Below, one piece after another: positions 8,559 to 17,199 of a stretch of 64,000 nucleotides of DNA (the stretch's first letter is position 1; every line of letters starts with the position of its first letter). The DNA is taken from NCBI RefSeq assembly GCF_000720185.1, contig NZ_JOIY01000036.1, positions 1 to 64,000 on the forward strand, in the 5' to 3' direction. The notes beneath the pieces are model-generated. The model saw only the letters and a list, made by a program, of their open reading frames with translations, did not search any database and was not told the origin of the DNA. Made by a program: the position numbers and the translations under genes. This DNA is from Streptomyces sp. NRRL S-340 (GTDB lineage: Bacteria > Actinomycetota > Actinomycetes > Streptomycetales > Streptomycetaceae).

Positions 8559-9785
8559 TCAGCCGGCGTCGTACGTACCGGTCTTGACGGACTTCCACAC
8601 GCCGCCCGTGACTTGGTACAGGGTGAGCTGCTTGTTCTTGGTGTCGCCGTACTGGTCGAAGCCGACGGGGCCGGCGATGCCCTCGAAGTCGATCTTCTGG
8701 ACCTCGTCGACGACCTTCTGGCGGGCGTCGGCGGGGACCTTGCCGTCCTTCACGACGTTGCCGACGGCCTTGATGAGGGCGGTGGCGGCGTCGTAGGAGT
8801 AGCCGCCGTAGGTGCCGTAGTCGCCCTTGTAGCCGCCGGACTTGTACTTGTCGATGAAGTCCTTGGCGGCGGGCAGGGTGTCGACGGGGACGCCGACGGA
8901 GGTGACGAGGTCGCCTTCGGCGGCCTTGCCGGCGGTCTGGATGTAGGTCGGGGTGAACATGCCGTCGCCGCCCATGAGCGGGATCTTGGCGCCGGCGTCC
9001 TTGAGCTGCTTGGTGAGGACCTGCGACTCGTCGTACTGGCCGCCGTAGTAGAGGAGTTCGGCGCCGCTGTTCTTGATCTTGGTGACGAGGGTGGCGAAGT
9101 CCTTGTCGCCGACGTTGACGTGGTCGGTGCCGACGACGGTGCCGCCCGCCTCCTTGAACTTCTTGCCGAAGATGCCCGCGAGACCGGCGCCGTAGGTCTG
9201 CTTGTCGTCTACGACGAAGACCTTCTTCTTCTTGAGGGTCTTGAAGACGTAGTCGGCCGCGAAGCCGCCCTGCACCTCGTCGGTGATGGCGGTGCGGAAG
9301 TAGGTCTTGAACGGGCGGGTCTTGTTGCCGGAGACCCAGTTCTTGCCCTGGGTCAGCTCGGGCGCGGTGTTGGAGGGGGAGATCTCGGCGAGGTTGGCGG
9401 AGGCGAAGACCTTCTGCATGGTCTGCGCGACACCGGAGTTGAGGGGGCCGACGACGCCGAGGACGTCCTTGTTGGCGACGAGCTGGGAGGCGTTCTGCTG
9501 GCCGGTCGGCGGCAGGGCCTTGTCGTCGAGGGCGACGACCTTGAAGGTGACGCCGGGGACGAGCTTCTTCGCGTTGGCGTCCTTGACGGCGATCTCGACG
9601 CCCGACTGGATGCCGAGGCCGGTGGCGGAGTTCTGACCGGTCAGTGGGGCGTCGACGCCGATGACGACGGTGGTGCCGCCCTTGCTGCTGTCCTTGTCGT
9701 CGCTGCCGCGGGAGCCACACGCGGTGAGGGCCAGAGCTCCGGTTGTGAGGACGGAGGTGAGTATCACCAGGGAACGCTGTCGCAC
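8559..9785 (-). CDS. livK: Branched-chain amino-acid-binding lipoprotein (ABC importer)
   Basis: Extracytoplasmic solute-binding protein of 408 residues. The N-terminus has a lipoprotein signal: basic MRQR, a hydrophobic run and lipobox LTAC with the modified cysteine at residue 23, followed by a charged spacer. The mature part has the periplasmic-binding-protein type 1 pattern of LivJ/LivK: VIGVDAPLTGQNSATG, a region with VVALDDKALPPTGQQNASQL, VVGPLNSGVAQTM and SPSNTAPELT. GTG 9785 is chosen because AAAGGA lies about seven bases upstream and the signal peptide starts there; the frame is open further upstream but lacks signal-peptide character. It is the first gene of the liv operon. Confidence 0.92.
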   Translation of the reverse strand: MRQRSLVILTSVLTTGALALTACGSRGSDDKDSSKGGTTVVIGVDAPLTGQNSATGLGIQSGVEIAVKDANAKKLVPGVTFKVVALDDKALPPTGQQNASQLVANKDVLGVVGPLNSGVAQTMQKVFASANLAEISPSNTAPELTQGKNWVSGNKTRPFKTYFRTAITDEVQGGFAADYVFKTLKKKKVFVVDDKQTYGAGLAGIFGKKFKEAGGTVVGTDHVNVGDKDFATLVTKIKNSGAELLYYGGQYDESQVLTKQLKDAGAKIPLMGGDGMFTPTYIQTAGKAAEGDLVTSVGVPVDTLPAAKDFIDKYKSGGYKGDYGTYGGYSYDAATALIKAVGNVVKDGKVPADARQKVVDEVQKIDFEGIAGPVGFDQYGDTKNKQLTLYQVTGGVWKSVKTGTYDAG

Positions 9786-10814
9786 AATCAGTCCTTTCCG
9801 CAGGCAGGGCTGCCCCGGTGGGGGTGGCGCATGCCGCGCTGGTACCGAACTCCCGGTGGAGCGGTGACTGGCCGTGACTCTAAGCCTGGTTGTGGCCATG
9901 GGCATGGTGGTGGACTGGCTTGTGACTTTCTTGTTATGCCGTTCCGGTTCAGGGGCTTCTCGGAGGGCCACTCTCGGCCGGTTTGGCGGAATTCCCGTCC
10001 GTTCCGCATTCTGAGAATGCGCACTTCCGGTTGGCCGTCGCGGGGGCGTGCCGGGCGTCGCGGGGCGGGAGGGGCGGAGCACCCCGGGAAGATCACCGGA
10101 GGGGGCGCCCGGTAAGCGGAATCCGCGCCTCTATATTGCGTATGCGTTACGCAGTGTTACGTGAAAAAATGGAAGATCGCATTCAGCGATGGGCGAGAAC
10201 AGGTGGGAACACGCGAATACGGATATCTCGAGCGCGATACGCCGTGTTGTCCGGGCATGCGGGAGAAAGGGCGGGTTGGGGGCCGCGGTTTTCGGAAGAT
10301 CCGGGCGCGGGGTTGCCGGACTGTGCGGGGCGCCGCGGTTCTGGGCGCGGGCGGAGGCCGCCGCGGTTTTCGGGGCGGGCGGGTGCCTTGGGGGTGCCGG
10401 AGACCGAAGACCGGGCGGGCTGGGGCCGGGCGTGCCGGAGGTCGAAGACCGGGCGGGCGCCTTGGGGCCGCCGGTGGCGAGTCCGGGGTGGGGCGGGCTC
10501 CGGGGCGCGGGGGAGTCCGGGAGCCCTGGGGCGGGCGCAGGGGCGGCCGGGGTCCGGGTGGCGGGCGTGGCCGTGGCTCGCCCGGAGGCCGGGAGCCCAG
10601 GACGGGGCGGCCTGTGGGGCCTGGGCGAGCCCCGGGGCGGAGTCCGGGGACCGGGCGCGGGCCCCGGGGCGCCGGAGTCCGGGGGAGTCCGGGAGGGGCC
10701 GGGGTGGGGGGAGTCCGGGAGGGTCCGGGAACTGGCGGAGTTCGGGAGAGGTCCAGGGCCGTCCCCGGGGCCTGCGGAGGCCGGGGGGCGGTCCGTCGGA
10801 TCGCCCCCGCGGCA
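9786..10814. other. 1-kb gene-free region upstream of the liv operon with palindromes and an AT-richer patch
   Basis: No convincing gene is seen on either strand; the long open frames here are low-complexity Gly/Arg/Pro readings of G-rich DNA from 10,260 to 10,810. Two palindromes stand out. GCATTCTGAGAATGC at 10006-10020 has 6-bp arms with a 3-nt centre. GCGTATGCGTTACGC at 10138-10152 lies in a patch (10,128-10,250) that is clearly AT-richer than its surroundings and includes a minus-strand TATAGA at 10135-10130. These may be operators or promoters for the liv operon on the minus strand. Confidence 0.5.
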
Positions 10815-11303
10815 TCAGTTCGTGGCGGGGACCTGCTCGGCATCCGCCGGCCGCACCTCGCGCAGCAGGCAGGTCAGGCGTGCGCTGCACACCCGCCGCC
10901 CCTGCTCGTCGCTGACGACGATCTCGTACGTCGCCGTCGAGCGCCCCCGGTGGAGCGGGGTGGCCACGCCGGTGACCAGGCCGGAGCGCACCCCGCGGTG
11001 GTGGGTGCAGTTCAGGTCGACCCCGACGGCGATCTTGGAACTGCCGCCGTGCAGCATGGCGCCGACGGAGCCCAGGGTCTCGGCCAGCACGGCGGAGGCA
11101 CCGCCGTGCAGCAGTCCGTACGGCTGGGTGTTGCCCTCCACCGGCATGGTGGCGACGACGCGTTCCGCGGAGGCCTCGACGATCCGGACGCCCATGCGGG
11201 CGCCCAGGTGCCCGGCGGAGAACAGGGCGGGCAGGTCGACGCCGAGCGCGGCGTACTCGTCGATGACCTCTTGCGGGAACTTCACGTCGTGCTGCTCGCC
11301 CAT
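10815..11303 (-). CDS. Hotdog-fold thioesterase (PaaI/YdiI-like)
   Basis: A 162-residue single-domain protein with the 4HBT signature YGLLHGGASAVLAETLGS, in which the HGG turn and the glutamate of the long helix form the usual active site of PaaI-type acyl-CoA thioesterases. The later strand VGVDLNCTHHRGVRSG matches the family. The expected reaction is hydrolysis of an acyl- or aryl-CoA; the substrate cannot be read from sequence. ATG 11303 is preceded by CGGAG about ten bases upstream. It lies 50 bp downstream of the oxidoreductase gene on the same strand, with a palindrome between them, so it may have its own promoter. Confidence 0.85.
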   Translation of the reverse strand: MGEQHDVKFPQEVIDEYAALGVDLPALFSAGHLGARMGVRIVEASAERVVATMPVEGNTQPYGLLHGGASAVLAETLGSVGAMLHGGSSKIAVGVDLNCTHHRGVRSGLVTGVATPLHRGRSTATYEIVVSDEQGRRVCSARLTCLLREVRPADAEQVPATN

Positions 11304-11341
11304 GGGCCCGGCTCCGTTCGTCGTCGATCGGCACTGCTTCG

Positions 11342-11357
11342 CTGAGCGAACGCTCAG
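11342..11357. promoter_or_regulatory. Perfect 16-bp palindrome, candidate operator of the thioesterase gene
   Basis: CTGAGCGAACGCTCAG: two 7-bp arms around AA. It is 39-54 bp upstream of the thioesterase ATG and runs over the stop codon of the upstream oxidoreductase gene. Size and symmetry resemble TetR-family operators. No regulator gene is next to it. Confidence 0.5.
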
Positions 11358-13633
11358 TCGGCCGCCGATTGTTCCAGACGCACCACGACGGACTTGCTGG
11401 CCGGGGTGTTGCTGGTGTCCGCGGTGGCGTCCAGCGGCACCAGGACGTTCGTCTCGGGGTAGTAGGAGGCCGCGCACCCGCGCGCGGTCGGGTAGTGCAC
11501 GACGCGGAAGCCGCGGGCCCGCCGCTCCACGCCGTCCTTCCACTCGCCGACCAGGTCGACGTACGACCCGTCGGCCACCCCGAGCCGCCGCGCGTCCTCG
11601 GGGTTGACCAGCACCACCCGCCGTCCGTTCCTGATGCCGCGGTAGCGGTCGTCGAGGCCGTAGATCGTGGTGTTGTACTGGTCGTGCGAGCGCAGCGTCT
11701 GCAGCAGCAGCCGGCCCTCGGGCAGTTCGGGGTACTCCACCGGCGCGGCCGTGAAGTTGGCCTTGCCGGTGGCCGTCGGGAAGCGGCGCTCGTCGCGCGG
11801 GGCGTGCGGCAGCGCGAAGCCGCCCGGGGCGGCCACCCGGGCGTTGAAGTCCTCGAAGCCGGGGATCACCCGGGCGATGCGGTCGCGGATCGTCGCGTAG
11901 TCCTTCTCGAACTCCTCCCACGGCACCACGCTGTTCTCGCCCAGCACGCGGCGGGCCAGCCGGCACACGATGGCCGGCTCGGACAGCAGGTGCCGGCCGG
12001 CGGGCTCCAGCCGGCCGCGGGAGGCGTGCACCATGCCCATGGAGTCCTCGACCGTGACGAACTGCTCGCCGCCGCCCTGTACGTCCCGCTCGGTACGGCC
12101 GAGCGTCGGCAGGATGAGGGCGCGGGCGCCGGTGACGGCGTGCGAGCGGTTGAGCTTGGTCGACACGTGCACGGTCAGCCGGGCGCGCCGCATGGCGGCC
12201 TCGGTGACGTCGGTGTCGGGGGAGGCGGAGACGAAGTTGCCGCCCATGGCGAAGAACACCTTCGCCTCGCCGTCGCGCAGGGCGCGGATGGCGCGGACCA
12301 CGTCGTAGCCGTGGTCGCGGGGCGGGGCGAAGCCGAACTCCTTCTCCAGGGCGTCGAGGAAGGCCGGGGCGGGGCGCTCGAAGATGCCCATCGTGCGGTC
12401 GCCCTGCACGTTGGAGTGGCCGCGCACCGGGCAGACGCCCGCGCCGGGGCGCCCGATGTTGCCGCGCAGCAGGAGGAAGTTGACCACTTCGCGGATGGTC
12501 GGCACGGAGTGCTTGTGCTGGGTGAGGCCCATCGCCCAGCACACGATGGTGCGCCGGGAGGCGAGCACCATCTGGAGGGCGCGGTCGATCTCCGCGCGTG
12601 TGAGACCGGTCGCGGCGAGCGTCTCGTCCCAGTCGGCGGCCCGGGCGGCGGCGGCGAACTCCTGGAAGCCGTGGGTGTGTTCGCGTACGAACAGTTCGTC
12701 GACGGCGCCCTCGGTCTGGAGGATCAGCTTGTTGAGGAGGCGGAAGAGGGCCTGGTCGCCGCCGATGCGGATCTGCAGGAACAGGTCGGTGAGGGCGGCG
12801 CCGGCGGTCAGGCCCTTGGGGGTCTGCGGGTTCTTGAACCGCTCCAGGCCGGCCTCGGGCAGCGGGTTCACGCTGATGATCTTCGCGCCGTTGGCCTTGG
12901 CCTTCTCCAGGGCGGAGAGCATGCGGGGGTGGTTCGTCCCCGGGTTCTGGCCGGCCACGATGATCAGGTCGGCCTGGTAGAGGTCCTCCAGCAGGACGCT
13001 GCCCTTGCCGATGCCGATCGTCTCCGACAGGGCCGAGCCGGAGGACTCGTGGCACATGTTGGAGCAGTCGGGCAGGTTGTTCGTGCCCAGCTCACGGGCG
13101 AACAGCTGGTACAGGAACGCCGCTTCGTTGCTGGTACGGCCGGAGGTGTAGAAGACGGCCTCGTCGGGGGAGGAGAGGGCGGCGATCTCCTCGGCGACGA
13201 TGTCGAAGGCCCGTTCCCAGGTGACCGGCTCGTAGCGGTCGGCGCCCTCGGGCAGGTACATGGGGTGGGTGAGCCGGCCCTGCTGGCCCAGCCAGTAGCC
13301 GCTGCGGGTCGCCAGGTCGGCGACGGGGTGCGCGGCGAAGAACTCCGGGGTGACCCGGCGCAGGGTGGCCTCCTCGGCGACCGCCTTCGCGCCGTTCTCG
13401 CAGAACTCCGCGGTGTGCCGGTGCTCCGGTTCCGGCCAGGCGCAGCCGGGGCAGTCGAAGCCGTCCTTCTGGTTGACCCGCAGCAGGGTGAGCGCGGTGC
13501 GCTTGATGCCCATCTGCTGCTGGGCCATGCGCAGGGAGTGGCGGACCGCGGGGAGTCCGGCGGCCGCGTGCTGGGGCCCGTCTACCTGCGGCGCGTCCTG
13601 GATCGGATCGCCCTTGGGCGGTTTGGTGGCCAT
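11354..13633 (-). CDS. Molybdopterin-dependent oxidoreductase, FdhF/YdeP family
   Basis: A 759-residue member of the formate-dehydrogenase-alpha-like superfamily. The N-terminus has CPGC at 61-64 and a further cysteine at 78, fewer than the four of a classical [4Fe-4S] motif but usual for the YdeP branch. Molybdopterin-binding blocks follow: YTSGRTSNEAAFLYQLFAR, CSNMCHESSGSALSETIG, VAGQNPGTNHPRML and, near the C-terminus, the MopB domain with LQTLRSHDQYNTTIYG and LVNPEDARRLGV. ATG 13633 has GGAGAG seven bases upstream. No NAD(P) or membrane subunit gene is adjacent. The substrate is unknown; YdeP is linked to acid resistance in E. coli, but that should not be assumed here. Confidence 0.85.
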   Translation of the reverse strand: MATKPPKGDPIQDAPQVDGPQHAAAGLPAVRHSLRMAQQQMGIKRTALTLLRVNQKDGFDCPGCAWPEPEHRHTAEFCENGAKAVAEEATLRRVTPEFFAAHPVADLATRSGYWLGQQGRLTHPMYLPEGADRYEPVTWERAFDIVAEEIAALSSPDEAVFYTSGRTSNEAAFLYQLFARELGTNNLPDCSNMCHESSGSALSETIGIGKGSVLLEDLYQADLIIVAGQNPGTNHPRMLSALEKAKANGAKIISVNPLPEAGLERFKNPQTPKGLTAGAALTDLFLQIRIGGDQALFRLLNKLILQTEGAVDELFVREHTHGFQEFAAAARAADWDETLAATGLTRAEIDRALQMVLASRRTIVCWAMGLTQHKHSVPTIREVVNFLLLRGNIGRPGAGVCPVRGHSNVQGDRTMGIFERPAPAFLDALEKEFGFAPPRDHGYDVVRAIRALRDGEAKVFFAMGGNFVSASPDTDVTEAAMRRARLTVHVSTKLNRSHAVTGARALILPTLGRTERDVQGGGEQFVTVEDSMGMVHASRGRLEPAGRHLLSEPAIVCRLARRVLGENSVVPWEEFEKDYATIRDRIARVIPGFEDFNARVAAPGGFALPHAPRDERRFPTATGKANFTAAPVEYPELPEGRLLLQTLRSHDQYNTTIYGLDDRYRGIRNGRRVVLVNPEDARRLGVADGSYVDLVGEWKDGVERRARGFRVVHYPTARGCAASYYPETNVLVPLDATADTSNTPASKSVVVRLEQSAAD

Positions 13634-14178
13634 CGCACGCTCTCCTTCGACTGCGCGTGTGCTCTTTCCCGGGGCGGCTTCGCGGGCGCACCGGTGAGGG
13701 CGCCGCGGACCCGGATCCCGGACGCCTCCGATCCTCGCACGCGGCAGTGACAGTGACCCCGGCCGGGGATGCGTAAGAGAGAGGAAAGAGAGGAAGAGGG
13801 AAGAGGGAGGAGGGGCCCGCACTTCCTCAGCCTTCCGGGATTGAGGTGGGAGCCTGCCCGTCCCCAGCCCCTTCCGTCGCTGAGGTGAGGCCTGCCCGTC
13901 CCCAGCCGCTTCCGTCGCTGAGGTGGGGCCTGACCGTCCTAAGCCCCTTCCGTCGCTGAGGTGGGGTCTGACCCTCCTCGGCCGCCTCCGGGCCCGGGCC
14001 GGGGGTCCGGCCGTCCCCAGCCGCATGCGGGCCCGGGTCGGGGGCGCGCCCGTTCCAGCCGCTCCCCGGGCCGGGGCGTGGGCCCGCCCCTGCCCGGCGC
14101 GTCCCGGCCCGTTCCTGGGCGCGGCCGCGAGGCCGGGCCGGGCCGCGCATCCGCCGCCGAGGACCGGCCGTCCTCCGA
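13634..14178. other. Gene-free region with 38-bp tandem repeats before polA
   Basis: No gene is supported. From 13,770 the DNA is purine-rich on the plus strand (AGAGAGGAAAGAG), then a block of tandem repeats (13832-13980) and very GC-rich, repeat-like sequence up to the polA promoter. Open frames across it on the minus strand are low-complexity Arg/Pro readings. Confidence 0.55.
13832..13985. repeat. Four imperfect 38-39-bp tandem repeats
   Basis: The core CTTCCGTCGCTGAGGTG starts at 13871, 13909 and 13947, exactly 38 bp apart, and a diverged copy (CTTCCGGGATTGAGGTG) starts at 13832. Between cores stands a CCTGCCCGTCCCCAGCC-like stretch. There are no variable spacers and no cas genes, so this is not a CRISPR array. 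Confidence 0.8.
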
Positions 14179-14179
14179 G

Positions 14180-14211
14180 TGTCAGTGGGTCGTGGCAGGA
14201 TCGGGGGCGTG
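14180..14211 (+). promoter_or_regulatory. PafBC-type (RecA-independent) DNA-damage promoter of polA
   Basis: TGTCAGTG at 14180-14187, an 8-bp spacer and CAGGAT at 14196-14201. Consensus known from mycobacteria is TTGTCRGTG-N8-TANNNT; here the first T is G and the -10 begins with C. GTG 14209 follows seven bases later, so the message is probably leaderless. Confidence 0.7.
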
Positions 14212-16935
14212 GCAGAGACAGCATCGAAGAAGACCGACACCCCTTCCGGCGGCTCCCGTCCGCGGCTGATGCTCATGGACGGGCACTCGCTGGCCTACCG
14301 CGCGTTCTTCGCGCTGCCCGCGGAGAACTTCACCACCGCGACGGGCCAGCCGACGAACGCGATCTACGGCTTCGCGTCGATGCTGGCCAACACCCTGCGT
14401 GACGAGGCGCCCACGCACTTCGCGGTGGCGTTCGACGTCTCCCGCAAGACCTGGCGTTCGGAGGAGTTCACCGAGTACAAGGCGAACCGCTCCAAGACGC
14501 CGGACGAGTTCAAGGGCCAGGTGCAGCTGATCTGCGAGCTGCTCGACGCGATGCAGGCCTCCCGCTTCGCCGTCGAGGGGTTCGAGGCGGACGACATCAT
14601 CGCCACGCTCGCCACCCAGGCCGAGGCCGAGGGCTTCGAGGTGCTGATCGTCACCGGTGACCGCGACTCCTTCCAGCTGGTCTCCGAGCACACCACGGTG
14701 CTCTACCCGACCAAGGGCGTCTCCGAGCTGACCCGTTTCACCCCGGAGAAGGTCTTCGAGAAGTACGGGCTGACGCCGGCGCAGTACCCGGACTTCGCGG
14801 CCCTGCGCGGCGACCCGTCGGACAACCTGCCGGGCATCCCGGGCGTGGGCGAGAAGACGGCGGCGAAGTGGATCAACCAGTTCGGTTCGTTCGCCCAGCT
14901 CGTGGAGTGTGCCGAGGAGGTCAAGGGCAAGGCCGGGCAGAACCTCCGCGACCATCTGGAGGCCGTCAAGCTCAACCGCCGCCTCACCGAGCTGGAGCGC
15001 AACGTCGAGCTGCCGAAGGGCGTCACCGACCTCGCCAGGACGGCGTACGACCGCAAGGCCGTCGCGATGGTCCTGGACACCCTGGAGATCCGCAACCCGT
15101 CGCTGCGCGAGCGGCTCTTCGCCGTCGATCCGGGGGCCGAGGAGGCCGAGGCCACGCCGATCGCGGCGGACGGTGTGGAGCTGGACGGCACGGTGCTGGG
15201 CACCGGTGAGCTGACGGCCTGGCTCGCCGAGCACGGCACGCAGACCCTGGGTGTCGCCACGGTCGACGCGTGGGCGCTGGGCGCGGGCTCGGTCGCCGAG
15301 GTCGCGCTGGCCGCCGCCGGCGGACCCGCCGCCTGGTTCGACCCGTCCCAGCTCGACGAGGCCGACGAGCGCGCGTTCACGGACTGGCTGGCCGACGCCG
15401 GCCGGGCCAAGGTGTTCCACAACGCCAAGGGCGCCATGCGGGTCTTCGCCGAGCACGGCTGGAGCGTGGCGGGCGTCACCATGGACACCGCGCTGGCCGC
15501 CTACCTGGTGAAGCCCGGCCGCCGCTCCTTCGACCTGGACGCGCTCTCCCTGGAGTACCTGCACCGCGAGCTGGCACCGGCCGCCGCGGCCGACGGCCAG
15601 CTGGCCTTCGGCGCGGACGACGCGGCCGAGGCCGAGGCCCTGATGATCCAGGCCCGCGCCATCCTGGACCTGGGCGGGGCCTTCGAGGAGCGCCTGGAGG
15701 AGGTCGGCGCGGCGGACCTGCTGCGCGACATGGAGCTGCCCACCTCCGCGCTGCTCGCCCGTATGGAGCGCCACGGCATCGCCGCCGACCGGACCCACCT
15801 CGAAGCCATGGAACAGATGTTCGCCGGTGCGGTGCAGCAGGCCGTGAAGGAGGCCCACGCGGCGGCGGGGCACGAGTTCAACCTCGGCTCGCCCAAGCAG
15901 CTCCAGGAGGTCCTCTTCGGCGAGCTGGCGCTGCCCAGGACCAAGAAGACCAAGACCGGCTACACCACCGATGCCGACGCCCTGGCCTGGCTGGCCGGGC
16001 AGACGGACAACGAGCTGCCGGTGATCATGCTCCGCCACCGGGAGCAGGCCAAGCTCCGGGTCACCGTCGAGGGCCTGATCAAGACCATCGCGGCGGACGG
16101 CCGCATCCACACCACGTTCAACCAGACGGTCGCCGCGACCGGCCGCCTGTCGTCGACGGACCCGAACCTGCAGAACATCCCCGTCCGCACCGACGAGGGC
16201 CGGGCCATCCGCCGCGGCTTCGTCGTCGGCGAGGGCTTCGAGTCGCTGATGACGGCCGACTACAGCCAGATCGAGCTGCGGGTCATGGCCCACCTGTCGG
16301 AGGACGCCGGCCTGATCGAGGCGTTCACCTCCGGCGAGGACCTGCACACCACGGCGGCCTCCCAGGTCTTCGCCGTGGAGCGCTCGGCGGTCGACGCGGA
16401 GATGCGCCGCAAGATCAAGGCGATGTCGTACGGCCTGGCGTACGGCCTGTCCGCCTTCGGTCTCTCCCAGCAGCTGAACATCGAGGCCGCCGAGGCCCGC
16501 GCGCTGATGGACGCCTACTTCGAGCGGTTCGGCGGTGTGCGGGACTACCTGCGCCGGGCGGTCGACGAGGCGCGCGCGACGGGCTACACGGCGACGCTCT
16601 TCGGCCGCCGCCGTTACCTGCCCGACCTCAACAGCGACAACCGGCAGCGCCGCGAGGCGGCCGAGCGGATGGCCCTCAACGCCCCGATCCAGGGCACGGC
16701 CGCGGACATCGTCAAGATCGCCATGCTGAACGTGGACCGGGCACTCGGCGAGGCCGGTCTCAAGTCCCGCATGCTGCTCCAGGTCCACGACGAGATCGTC
16801 CTGGAGATCGCTCCCGGCGAGCGCGCGGCGGCCGAGGAGATCGTCCGCCGTGAGATGTCCGGAGCGGTCCGGCTCCGGGCGCCGCTGGACGTCTCGGTGG
16901 GCGTGGGCCCGGACTGGGAGTCGGCGGCGCACTGA
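14209..16935 (+). CDS. polA: DNA polymerase I
   Basis: Repair and primer-removal polymerase, 908 residues. The N-terminal about 300 residues are the 5'-nuclease domain (LMDGHSLAYRAFFALP, EADDIIATLA, VTGDRDSFQLV, GDPSDNLPGIPGVGEKTA). The middle domain (about 315-490) has the 3'-5' exonuclease fold but degenerate acidic residues, as in other actinobacteria and Taq, so proofreading is unlikely. The polymerase domain has motif A MTADYSQIELR near residue 684, motif B with RRKIKAMSYGLAYG and motif C LQVHDEIVLE near 860. GTG 14209 is chosen because the protein begins with the expected AETASKKT and lies seven bases after the -10. A damage-type promoter stands directly upstream. Confidence 0.96.
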   Translation: MAETASKKTDTPSGGSRPRLMLMDGHSLAYRAFFALPAENFTTATGQPTNAIYGFASMLANTLRDEAPTHFAVAFDVSRKTWRSEEFTEYKANRSKTPDEFKGQVQLICELLDAMQASRFAVEGFEADDIIATLATQAEAEGFEVLIVTGDRDSFQLVSEHTTVLYPTKGVSELTRFTPEKVFEKYGLTPAQYPDFAALRGDPSDNLPGIPGVGEKTAAKWINQFGSFAQLVECAEEVKGKAGQNLRDHLEAVKLNRRLTELERNVELPKGVTDLARTAYDRKAVAMVLDTLEIRNPSLRERLFAVDPGAEEAEATPIAADGVELDGTVLGTGELTAWLAEHGTQTLGVATVDAWALGAGSVAEVALAAAGGPAAWFDPSQLDEADERAFTDWLADAGRAKVFHNAKGAMRVFAEHGWSVAGVTMDTALAAYLVKPGRRSFDLDALSLEYLHRELAPAAAADGQLAFGADDAAEAEALMIQARAILDLGGAFEERLEEVGAADLLRDMELPTSALLARMERHGIAADRTHLEAMEQMFAGAVQQAVKEAHAAAGHEFNLGSPKQLQEVLFGELALPRTKKTKTGYTTDADALAWLAGQTDNELPVIMLRHREQAKLRVTVEGLIKTIAADGRIHTTFNQTVAATGRLSSTDPNLQNIPVRTDEGRAIRRGFVVGEGFESLMTADYSQIELRVMAHLSEDAGLIEAFTSGEDLHTTAASQVFAVERSAVDAEMRRKIKAMSYGLAYGLSAFGLSQQLNIEAAEARALMDAYFERFGGVRDYLRRAVDEARATGYTATLFGRRRYLPDLNSDNRQRREAAERMALNAPIQGTAADIVKIAMLNVDRALGEAGLKSRMLLQVHDEIVLEIAPGERAAAEEIVRREMSGAVRLRAPLDVSVGVGPDWESAAH

Positions 16936-16994
16936 GCCAGAGGCGGAGGCGGGGGCGTCCACCGGCCCGTACGGGCCCGGGCGGCCCCCCGGCC

Positions 16995-17085
16995 GTTCCC
17001 GGTCCGGTGGACGCTCCGGCCGTTCCCGGTCCCGTGGATGTCGCGATTGTTCCCGGTCCGGTGGACGCTCCAGTCGTTCCCGGCC
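16995..17085. repeat. 27-bp tandem repeat, about 3.4 copies
   Basis: GTTCCCGGTCC-like units start at 16995, 17022, 17049 and 17076, exactly 27 bp apart, with internal GTGGACGCTCC variants. The block lies just past the polA stop, in DNA without a supported gene. Confidence 0.75.
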
Positions 17086-17199
17086 CGCGGCTGTCGGCCC
17101 ACCCGGCCTTTCCCTGTCCCCGGCCGTCCGTGTCGGGGCCGTCACTCACGTGGCCCCCGCAGAGACGCACCCGCCACCCCGGCCCGACAGGATCTGGGC

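Noticed and set aside
10157..10843. Pro/Arg-rich frames in the region upstream of the liv operon
   Set aside because: Low-complexity, present in several frames at once, no ribosome-binding site.
13832..13985. CRISPR array
   Set aside because: Repeats are adjacent without unique spacers and no cas gene is present.
14182..17145. A 987-codon minus-strand frame opposite polA
   Set aside because: Antisense shadow caused by third-position GC; no motif and no start signals.
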